DNA of 64,000 bases from positions 1 through 64,000 of the forward strand of contig JAVJWR010000007.1 of NCBI GenBank assembly GCA_040221975.1, given 5' to 3'. The stretch is from Haliea sp040221975. GTDB taxonomy: Bacteria; Pseudomonadota; Gammaproteobacteria; Pseudomonadales; Halieaceae. How positions within the stretch are numbered: the stretch's first letter is position 1; every line of letters starts with the position of its first letter. Below, in pieces: positions 9,182 to 16,042 of the stretch. The notes beneath the pieces are model-generated. The model had not been told where the DNA came from. It ran no database searches and worked only from the letters and a program-made list of their open reading frames with translations. The position numbers and the translations under genes were made by a program.

Positions 9182-9937
9182 ATGACCTATTGCCTCGCCA
9201 TCGCCGTGGAAGACGGCCTGATCTTCTGCTCCGACTCAAGGACCAATGCAGGCCCCGACCGCGTCAGCACCTACAGCAAGATGCACCGGTTCTCGGTGGC
9301 CTACGATCGTTCCCTGATCCTGCTCAGCGCCGGCAATCTGGCCACCAGCCAGGCGGTGATCGCCCAGATCCAGCGCGATCTGGAGGAGGACGCCAAGTTC
9401 AACATTCTCAAGGCCCGCTATGTCGCCGATGTCGCTGACTACGTCGGTGAAATCAGCGTCCGCGAGCAGGCCAAGTACACTGCTTCCAGCGCGCCGGTGG
9501 CGGGACCGGGGTTCAACGCCTCGGCCACCTTTATCCTCGGCGGGCAGATCAAGGGCCACCCGCAGGCCCTGTACCTGATCTATCCGGAGGGCAATCACAT
9601 CACCGCCTCCGAGCTGTACCCCTATCTGCAGATCGGCGAGACCAAGTACGGCAAGCCCATCCTCGACCGGATCGTGCGCCCGGACACGCCCTACGAGACC
9701 GCCATGCGCTGCGCCCTGGTCTCCATGGACTCCACCATTCGCTCCAACGCCACCGTGGGCCCGCCGCTGGAGTGCCTGTACTACCGTAACGACAGCCTCA
9801 AACCCTACGCGCGTTACTTCACCCTGGAGGAGCACCACCCCTATCTGGCGAAGCTGCGCCAAAGCTGGGATGACAACATACGCGAGGCCTTCGAGAAACT
9901 GCCCTCCCTGAGCGAAGTGCTGGAAGACGACGACTAG
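9182..9937 (+). CDS. Anbu, proteasome-type self-processing peptidase
   Basis: Ancestral beta subunit (Anbu/BPH) of the proteasome-like Ntn-hydrolase superfamily, 251 residues. Once the initiator Met is removed, Thr1 is the expected nucleophile. Asp17 (in CSDSRTNAG) and a Lys at 32 (YSKMHRF) match the conserved proteasome Asp17/Lys33 pair, and SAGNLATSQ is the typical central turn. I chose ATG 9182 over the upstream frame (from 9005) because the catalytic residue must follow the start. The phosphorylase gene begins four bases after its stop, so the two are co-transcribed. Anbu proteins assemble into rings and their operons usually carry ATP-grasp, alpha-E and transglutaminase genes; here the first two lie in a convergent operon at 13.5-15.9 kb. 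Physiological substrate unknown. Confidence 0.93.
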   Translation: MTYCLAIAVEDGLIFCSDSRTNAGPDRVSTYSKMHRFSVAYDRSLILLSAGNLATSQAVIAQIQRDLEEDAKFNILKARYVADVADYVGEISVREQAKYTASSAPVAGPGFNASATFILGGQIKGHPQALYLIYPEGNHITASELYPYLQIGETKYGKPILDRIVRPDTPYETAMRCALVSMDSTIRSNATVGPPLECLYYRNDSLKPYARYFTLEEHHPYLAKLRQSWDDNIREAFEKLPSLSEVLEDDD

Positions 9938-9941
9938 GCCG

Positions 9942-11528
9942 ATGAAGAAAACCGCGCCCGGATCCGAAGCAGAAAAAGCTGCCCAGGCCGCCTCTACCCT
10001 CGCCCTGCGCCGGGTAGGCATCGATACCTACCGCGAAAACGTGGCCTATCTGCACCGGGAATGCGAGCTGTACCGGGCGGAAGGCTTCCAGGCGCTGGCC
10101 AAGGTGGAGGTGAGCAGCAATGGCCACCGCATTCTGGCAAGCGTCAATGTGGTGGATGACAGCGCGATCGTGGGCTGCAACGAGCTGGGGCTGTCCGAGG
10201 ACGCCTTTGCCCTGCTGGGGCTGGATGAGGGGCACCAGGTCCATGTCTCCCAGGCCGAACCGGCCAGCTCCATCCCTGCCCTGCACCGCAAGATCGCCGG
10301 GGAGCGCCTCACTGCGAAGGACTTCCAGGCGATCGTCAGTGACATCGCCGAACACCGGTATTCCAAGATCGAGCTGACCGCCTTCGTGGTGGCCTGCAAC
10401 CAGTCGGAACTGGACCGGGAAGAGGTCTTCTTCCTGAGCGATGCCATGAGTCGTGTCGGTCGGCGTCTGAACTGGGGCGAACATCCGGTGGTGGACAAAC
10501 ACTGTATCGGCGGCATCCCCGGCAACCGCACGTCCATGCTGGTAGTGCCCATTGTCGCCGCCCACGGCATGCTGTGCCCGAAGACCTCCTCCCGGGCAAT
10601 CACCTCCCCCGCCGGTACCGCCGACACCATGGAGATGCTGGCGACAGTGGAGCTGCAGTTCGAGCAACTCGAGGACATCGTCCACACCCACCGCGGCTGC
10701 CTGGCCTGGGGCGGGACCAGCGACCTGTCGCCGGCGGATGACGTCCTGATTGCAGTGGAGCGGCCGCTGTCGATCGACTCGCCGGGACAGATGGTGGCCT
10801 CCATCCTGTCGAAGAAAATCTCCGCCGGTTCCACCCACCTGGTCCTGGACATCCCCATCGGGCCCACCGCCAAGGTGCGCTCCATGCCGGAGGCCCAGCG
10901 CCTGCGGCGCCTGTTCGAATTCGTTGCCAAGCGGATGGGGCTTACCCTGGACGTGGTGATCACCGACGGCCGCCAACCTATCGGCAACGGCATCGGTCCG
11001 GCGCTGGAGGCCCGCGATGTGATGCGGGTGCTGCACAACCACGAGAAGGCGCCCAATGATCTGCGCCAGAAGGCCCTGCGCCTCGCTGGCCGTATGCTCG
11101 AATTCGATCCGGACGTACGCGGCGGTGACGGCTTCGCCATCGCCCGGGACATTCTCGACTCGGGGCGGGCGCTGCAGAAAATGCAGGACATCATCGCCGC
11201 CCAGGGGACGAAGTCCTTTGACCCGGAACACCCGCCGCTGGCGCCCCTGTGCTTCGACATCCACGCCGGCCAGTCCGGCACGGTTATCGGCATCGACAAC
11301 CTGCAACTGGCACGGATCGCCCGCCAGGCGGGCGCTCCCCGGGCCACTGGCGCCGGCGTCGACCTGCTGGCCAAGCTGGGCAGCACGGTCGAAGCGGGCG
11401 ATCTCCTGTACCGGGTCTATGCCGCCTATCCCACTGAACTCGGTTTCGCCCGCCAGCTCTGCGAGCGCGCCACTGGCTTTACCGTGGGCGACGCCGCCGC
11501 CATACCGCCACTGTTCGTGGAGTTCTGA
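9942..11528 (+). CDS. AMP/thymidine phosphorylase family enzyme
   Basis: Nucleoside or nucleotide phosphorylase of 528 residues, of the long archaeal-type family (AMP phosphorylase / putative thymidine phosphorylase). An N-terminal swivelling beta domain (about 1-100) is followed by the helical and alpha/beta phosphorylase domains with the phosphate-binding KHCIGGIPGNRT segment, the SSRAITSPAGTADTME block, and a C-terminal alpha/beta hammerhead (GTVIGIDNLQL). Classical short DeoA enzymes lack the N-terminal extension. It would release a base and form a ribose(-phosphate) 1-phosphate. It is squeezed between anbu (four bases) and the PRPP synthase-like gene (stop and start overlap by one base, TGATG), implying one transcript. 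AMP versus thymidine preference cannot be decided from sequence alone. Confidence 0.87.
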   Translation: MKKTAPGSEAEKAAQAASTLALRRVGIDTYRENVAYLHRECELYRAEGFQALAKVEVSSNGHRILASVNVVDDSAIVGCNELGLSEDAFALLGLDEGHQVHVSQAEPASSIPALHRKIAGERLTAKDFQAIVSDIAEHRYSKIELTAFVVACNQSELDREEVFFLSDAMSRVGRRLNWGEHPVVDKHCIGGIPGNRTSMLVVPIVAAHGMLCPKTSSRAITSPAGTADTMEMLATVELQFEQLEDIVHTHRGCLAWGGTSDLSPADDVLIAVERPLSIDSPGQMVASILSKKISAGSTHLVLDIPIGPTAKVRSMPEAQRLRRLFEFVAKRMGLTLDVVITDGRQPIGNGIGPALEARDVMRVLHNHEKAPNDLRQKALRLAGRMLEFDPDVRGGDGFAIARDILDSGRALQKMQDIIAAQGTKSFDPEHPPLAPLCFDIHAGQSGTVIGIDNLQLARIARQAGAPRATGAGVDLLAKLGSTVEAGDLLYRVYAAYPTELGFARQLCERATGFTVGDAAAIPPLFVEF

Positions 11529-12424
11529 TGCCTGCCCAGTTGCTGCACTTTGCCGAGGATCGGGGCGCGGCCGAGCGACTGGCCCGGGCCTGTGCCATGC
11601 CGGCGGCCGAAATTGCCAGCCACCGGTTTCCGGATGATGAACTCAAGCTGACGCTGCCCGCTGCAGCCGCTGATTCGCCACCGAACACCCTGGTGATCTA
11701 CCGCGGTCTTGACCGGCCCAACGAAAAACTCGTCGAACTGCTGCTGGTGGCCCGGCATGCGCGGCAACTCGGCGTGCGGCGACTCTTGCTGGTAACACCC
11801 TACCTGGGCTACATGCGCCAGGACATCGCCTTCCAGCCGGGGGAAATTGTCAGCCAGAAGATCATCGGCGGCTTTCTGGCAGAGCTGTTTGACGGCCTGA
11901 TCACCGTGGATCCTCATCTTCATCGCATCAATCGCCTGCAAGAGGCCGTGCCGCTGGCGCAGGCCATAGCCCTGTCCGCCGCGCCCAGCCTGGCAGAGCT
12001 GGTGAGCCAGCGCAGGGAACGGCCGCTGCTGATCGGTCCGGATGCGGAGTCCGCACAGTGGGTTGAAAGTGCCGCCCGGGCAGAGGCCCTTGAACACGCC
12101 GTGTGCCGCAAGGTACGCCGCGGAGACACCGAGGTGGAGATCGCGCTGCCGGCCATCGACGTCAACGGCCGCGCGGTCGTGTTGCTGGATGACGTCGCCA
12201 GTTCCGGGCGCACCCTGGCCGCTGCCGCTGGCCTGTTGCTGGCGGCGGGAGCCCGCTCCGTCGATGTCGCCGTGACCCACGCCCTGTTTGCCGGGGATGC
12301 GCTGGAGGTAATGGCCGCCGCCGGCATCGGCGAGGTGTGGAGCACAGACTGCATCGCCCACCCCAGCAACGCAGTGCCCATGGCGCCGCTGCTGGCACAG
12401 GCCCTGCTCAAAATGGAACCCTGA
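11528..12424 (+). CDS. Ribose-phosphate pyrophosphokinase-like protein
   Basis: PRPP synthase homologue of 298 residues, slightly shorter than the usual 310-320. The N-terminal half carries the pyrophosphate/ATP region (TPYLGYMRQDIAF, then PGEIVSQK and VDPHLHR), and the C-terminal half the PRPP loop VVLLDDVASSGRTL. The sequence is closer to the divergent archaeal/class III type than to housekeeping PrsA, so it is unlikely to be the main prs. Its ATG overlaps the stop of the phosphorylase by one base, so translation is probably coupled. Together the pair could exchange phosphorolysed ribose phosphates and PRPP, or make ribose 1,5-bisphosphate metabolites as in archaeal nucleotide salvage; this is inference. 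Confidence 0.85.
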   Translation: MPAQLLHFAEDRGAAERLARACAMPAAEIASHRFPDDELKLTLPAAAADSPPNTLVIYRGLDRPNEKLVELLLVARHARQLGVRRLLLVTPYLGYMRQDIAFQPGEIVSQKIIGGFLAELFDGLITVDPHLHRINRLQEAVPLAQAIALSAAPSLAELVSQRRERPLLIGPDAESAQWVESAARAEALEHAVCRKVRRGDTEVEIALPAIDVNGRAVVLLDDVASSGRTLAAAAGLLLAAGARSVDVAVTHALFAGDALEVMAAAGIGEVWSTDCIAHPSNAVPMAPLLAQALLKMEP

Positions 12425-12460
12425 TAAAGTGGCGCCGGTTCGGACCTGGCCCCCACTTTC

Positions 12461-13528
12461 TCACATGGTCTGCAGCCGCCGAATTGCCTTCTCCACGAAA
12501 CAGAGCTTGGACTCTACGAAACTGTTGATGACGAAGGGATAGGCATCGCCGCGGCCAACGCTGCGGTTGAGCTCATTCAGGGTGATGCTGAGGTCGCGCC
12601 AGAGGGCTATGCGGGCATTGATGTCCAGGCTATTGATGTCCTCGCTGGTCACCCCGTAGGCCGCCGCCGTCTCCAGGGCATCCTCGATGTGCAGATAGTG
12701 GCCCCAGGTTTCGGCCCAGTCCTCCGCGGGGTGGGCGCTGGCATAGGCACTGATGTAGTAGTTGCGCCACTCGGGTGACGGCCCTTCCCGGTAGTGCCGG
12801 GCCAGGGCGCCGGCGTAGTCCATGGTCTCGTCGCCAAACAGTTCGGCGAAATCCGCCCGCAGGTCGCTGTCGCGCCAGAGCCGCGACCAGTAGTAGTGTC
12901 CGGACTCGTGGCGCAGATGGCCCAGTACCGTGCGGTAGCTCTCGTTCATCTGTTCCCGCGCCGCCACCCGGGCCACTTCGTCGGCCTCCAGGGTGTTGAT
13001 GGTGATGACGCCACCCAGAAAGCCGGTACTGACGAACGTCTCCGCATAATCGTCGCGGCTGCGACCATCCTCGATAAAGTCCAGCAACAGACCGTTGCGC
13101 GGGTCACGCCAGCCGTCCACCAATGGCAGGCCGAGGCTGAGCAGGGTATAGAACAGCCTCTTCTTGCCCTGCTCCAGGATCCACCAGCGCTGGATATTGC
13201 CGGGCAGGGACAGATTGGGGATGACGCGGTTGAACTGGCAGCCGAAACAGAGGGGGTGGGAGTCCTCGGCCGGGGGCGCCTCAGCCGGGCGTACCTCAGC
13301 CGGGCACACCTCAGCCGGCCGCAACCAATTACAGACGTCCCATTGGGTGGCGTTGTCGCAGAAGCGGTAGTAGCCGCCGTTGGCGCCGAGGTAGAGCCCG
13401 TCGCCCTCGGGCTGCAGGCTCTGCATGCTCAGGGTTGCGGGATCAAAACCCAGTCTGGCACCGCAGCGCACGCAGTCCCGGCTCTCGAAAAAGACCTGGC
13501 TGCCGCAGGCACACTGCAGGCGCTTCAT
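12461..13528 (-). CDS. Zinc-ribbon and putative zinc metallopeptidase (Mx type)
   Basis: 355-residue cytoplasmic protein. The N-terminus has a zinc ribbon (CACGS...CVRCG, residues about 6-22) and a second Cys pair (CFGCQFN, about 112-118). The C-terminal two thirds match the putative zinc-binding peptidase family (PF15887, formerly DUF2248), with the metal motif HESGHYYW, an HExxH variant, and a downstream HPAEDWAETWGHYLHI segment supplying further ligands. Its ATG overlaps the stop of the alpha-E gene by ATGA, so it is the third gene of the ATP-grasp operon. A four-unit PAEV-type pentapeptide repeat lies between the two zinc motifs. The role is unknown; the context suggests processing of a product made by the ATP-grasp enzyme or an Anbu-related substrate. 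Confidence 0.83.
   Translation of the reverse strand: MKRLQCACGSQVFFESRDCVRCGARLGFDPATLSMQSLQPEGDGLYLGANGGYYRFCDNATQWDVCNWLRPAEVCPAEVRPAEAPPAEDSHPLCFGCQFNRVIPNLSLPGNIQRWWILEQGKKRLFYTLLSLGLPLVDGWRDPRNGLLLDFIEDGRSRDDYAETFVSTGFLGGVITINTLEADEVARVAAREQMNESYRTVLGHLRHESGHYYWSRLWRDSDLRADFAELFGDETMDYAGALARHYREGPSPEWRNYYISAYASAHPAEDWAETWGHYLHIEDALETAAAYGVTSEDINSLDINARIALWRDLSITLNELNRSVGRGDAYPFVINSFVESKLCFVEKAIRRLQTM
13264..13323 (-). repeat. Four tandem 15-base units inside the metallopeptidase gene
   Basis: Units start at 13264, 13279, 13294 and 13309, each of the form cctcagccgggcNNN with few changes. On the coding strand they give consecutive five-residue units of the pattern x-P-A-E-V/A/D in a linker between two zinc-binding motifs. 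The repeat is in frame, so copy-number change would lengthen or shorten the linker without breaking the gene. Confidence 0.85.
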
Positions 13529-14463
13529 GGCGTGTCCGGGTGGAACCAGGTCGCCGTAATCGCGCGGTGCAATTCGCTCAGCAATGACTGGAATTCATCA
13601 ATATAGCGGTGCAGCTGCTCCCGCGACATGGCCTCGGCATCCAGTCGCGACAGCTTGCGGCGGCCGCGGTCGAGCACCCGCAGGGCCGCCTGGTGATTGG
13701 GCAGCGGCTTCAGCTCCTCGCGCACACCGGCGAGGCAGAACGCCACCGAACGCGGCAGTATTGCCTCCCGGAATACGAACTCCACTACCCGCTCGGCCTC
13801 CACCAGCGGCCCGATCATGCGCCGGTAGGCACCGAAAGCCGACAGGGCCTGCAACAGGGACGCCCAGATCAGCGGATCGATGGCGCCGTGGGTGCCGTCC
13901 CGGGCCAGGATTTCCCCTGCGCCAACGTCCATCAGGCGCGTTGTCATGTCCGACCGCTCCAGCAAATGGCCCAGCCTGAGAAAGCGGAAGGCGTGATCCC
14001 GCGGCAGGGTGGAGGCCAGCATGCCGTTGATCAGCTGGCAGCGGTTGACGATTTCTTCCAGGAAGGCCTGGCGATTGCGACGGCCCACGGACTTTTCCGC
14101 CGCGTCGTTGGTGTAGAGATAGAGTTCGTTGATCTGCTCCCAGGTTTCCTCGGGCAGCACATCGCGGGTCGTGCGCACGTTTTCCCGGGCCCAGCGCACC
14201 GAGAAGGGAATGCTGGATACATTGTCCTTCTCGGCCAACAGGTAGCGCAGCACGTTCTGCTCATTGCCCACACGATAATGCTCGTAGAAGGCGGGCTCGG
14301 CATCGAGAATGCGGATCAATACGTCCCAGCCCAGTTCAGAGCCCCGGGGGATATCCATGATCAGGTGGTTGTAGGCCGCCACCAGGCGCGCGGTATCCTC
14401 CGCACGCTCCAGATAGCGCGCCATCCAGTACAGGCGTTCAGCAACGCTGGAGAGCATGGTCAT
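13525..14463 (-). CDS. Alpha-E domain protein
   Basis: 312-residue member of the alpha-E family (PF04168), an all-helical Glu-rich protein. The start is typical: MLSSVAERLYWMARYLERAEDTARL, with the conserved RYLERAE signature. The open frame extends to 14847 but that part lies inside the ATP-grasp gene in another frame; ATG 14463 overlaps that gene's stop as ATGA and gives the family's usual length. Its own stop overlaps the metallopeptidase start in the same way. In many bacteria alpha-E and circularly permuted ATP-grasp genes are adjacent or fused and accompany Anbu or transglutaminase genes. Biochemical role not established; it is thought to act with the ligase. Confidence 0.9.
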   Translation of the reverse strand: MTMLSSVAERLYWMARYLERAEDTARLVAAYNHLIMDIPRGSELGWDVLIRILDAEPAFYEHYRVGNEQNVLRYLLAEKDNVSSIPFSVRWARENVRTTRDVLPEETWEQINELYLYTNDAAEKSVGRRNRQAFLEEIVNRCQLINGMLASTLPRDHAFRFLRLGHLLERSDMTTRLMDVGAGEILARDGTHGAIDPLIWASLLQALSAFGAYRRMIGPLVEAERVVEFVFREAILPRSVAFCLAGVREELKPLPNHQAALRVLDRGRRKLSRLDAEAMSREQLHRYIDEFQSLLSELHRAITATWFHPDTP

Positions 14464-15908
14464 GTCTTGCCCTCCACGATCCAGGTATCCTTGCTGCCAC
14501 CCCCCTGTGAGGAGTTCACCACCAGGGAGCCCCTGACAAGCGCCACCCGCGTCAGGCCCCCGGGAGTCACCCAGCTGTCCTTGCCCTGCAGGATAAAGGG
14601 GCGCAGGTCCAGGTGACGCGGCTCGACGGCATCGTCGATGTAGGTGGGCGCCGTGGACAGGGACAGGGTCGGCTGGGCCACGTAGTTGCGCGGGTTTTCC
14701 TCGATCAGGCGGGCGAACTTGCGCCGCACCGCGGCGCTGCTGTGTGGGCCGACCATGATGCCGTAGCCACCGGATTCGTTGGCGGGCTTCACTACCAGCT
14801 TGTCCAGGTTCTTCAGTACATACTCCCGGTCCTTCTCCCGCATGCACAGGTAGGTGGGGACGCTGGCCAGCAATGGTTTCTCCTTCAGATAGTAGCGAAT
14901 CATCTCCGGCACGTAGGCGTAGATAACCTTGTCGTCTGCCACGCCGCTGCCGGGAGCGTTGGCAATGGCGACCTTGCCCGCCTTCCAGGCCCGCATCAGG
15001 CCGGGCACACCAAGCATGGAATCCGGCCGGAACACCTCCGGATCCATGAACTCCTCATCAATGCGGCGATAAATCACATCCACCGGCACCGGCCCGTCAA
15101 CCGTGCGCATGTAGACACAGTCATCGTCCGCCACCAGCAGGTCGCTGCCCTCGACCAGTTCCGCGCCCATGCCCTGGGCGAGGTAGGCGTGCTCGAAATA
15201 GGCGGAGTTGTAGATACCCGGGGTCAAGACCACGATGCAGGGACGGCGGCGCTCCCGCGGCGACAGGGAAGCCAGGGTCTGGTAGAGCTTGGATGGATAG
15301 TCGTCCACCGGCAGGATGCTGTAGTTCTCGAACAGCTCTGGCAGCACGCGCTTGGTGATCTCGCGGTTTTCCAGCATGTAGGACACGCCCGACGGCACGC
15401 GCAGGTTGTCCTCCAGTACGTAGAACTTGCCGTCGCCATCGCGCACCAGGTCCGAGCCGCAGACGTGGGCCCAGACACCAAAGCGCGGTGACATGCCGGC
15501 ACAGGGCGCCTTGTAGTTACTGGACTCCAGCACGATGTCCGCCGGCACTACACCATCGGCGAGAATCGACTGCTTGTTGTAGACGTCGTCAATGAAACGG
15601 TTGAGGGCGCGGCTGCGCTGGCGCAGGCCATCGCTGACCGCCTGCCACTGTCGTGCGGAGATGACCCGCGGGATGATGTCGAAGGGCCAGGCGCGGTCAA
15701 TGTTGCCGCCTTCGGTATAGACGGTGAAGGAAATGCCCATCTCGCGGATGGCGAGTTCGGCGGCGGCACGGCGCGCGGCCATTTCCTCCAACGGCAGCTG
15801 CTGCAACAGCCTGATCGCGCCGCGGGCCGCTGCCCGGGGTTGCCCCTTGGGGGTGATCAGTTCGTCGAAAAAGTTGCCCGTTTGATAGGACTTCCAGCTC
15901 TCGTTCAT
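14460..15908 (-). CDS. Circularly permuted ATP-grasp protein
   Basis: 482-residue ATP-grasp enzyme of the circularly permuted type (CP_ATPgrasp), predicted to form an amide or peptide bond from a carboxylate and an amine using ATP. Recognisable blocks include GISFTVYTEGGNIDRAWPFD, the EDNLRVPSGVSYMLENR motif, LTPGIYNSAYFEH, and the lysine-rich VVKPANESGGYGIM nucleotide-binding stretch. First gene of a three-gene operon (ATP-grasp, alpha-E, zinc peptidase) joined by two ATGA overlaps. The set faces the anbu-phosphorylase-PRPP operon tail to tail. The transglutaminase-like gene common in such operons is not present in this window. Confidence 0.9.
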   Translation of the reverse strand: MNESWKSYQTGNFFDELITPKGQPRAAARGAIRLLQQLPLEEMAARRAAAELAIREMGISFTVYTEGGNIDRAWPFDIIPRVISARQWQAVSDGLRQRSRALNRFIDDVYNKQSILADGVVPADIVLESSNYKAPCAGMSPRFGVWAHVCGSDLVRDGDGKFYVLEDNLRVPSGVSYMLENREITKRVLPELFENYSILPVDDYPSKLYQTLASLSPRERRRPCIVVLTPGIYNSAYFEHAYLAQGMGAELVEGSDLLVADDDCVYMRTVDGPVPVDVIYRRIDEEFMDPEVFRPDSMLGVPGLMRAWKAGKVAIANAPGSGVADDKVIYAYVPEMIRYYLKEKPLLASVPTYLCMREKDREYVLKNLDKLVVKPANESGGYGIMVGPHSSAAVRRKFARLIEENPRNYVAQPTLSLSTAPTYIDDAVEPRHLDLRPFILQGKDSWVTPGGLTRVALVRGSLVVNSSQGGGSKDTWIVEGKT

Positions 15909-15981
15909 CGTTTCCCTGACCGCTGTGGGGCATCTCGCCCGAGGTTACACAAAAGCTGCAGGCACCGCCAGCGGCAGCTGC

Positions 15982-16010
15982 TTAACCGCCCCGCCGAAAC
16001 CCGCTACACT
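15982..16010 (+). promoter_or_regulatory. Candidate sigma70 promoter of the molybdoenzyme gene
   Basis: TTAACC (15982-15987) and TACACT (16005-16010) are separated by exactly 17 bases and lie about 30 bases before ATG 16043. Each hexamer matches four of six consensus positions, so this is a plausible, unproven promoter. The rest of the gap 15909-16042 shows nothing notable. Confidence 0.4.
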
Positions 16011-16042
16011 GCACTCACTCTCATAACCATAACGTTGTGCCC

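Noticed and set aside
13609..14616. 335-codon open frame antisense to the alpha-E gene
   Set aside because: Shadow; overlaps two genes joined by ATGA on the other strand.
14464..14847. 128-residue N-terminal extension of the alpha-E protein
   Set aside because: Arg/Gly/Pro-rich frame-shadow of the ATP-grasp gene; the ATGA overlap gives the family's start.
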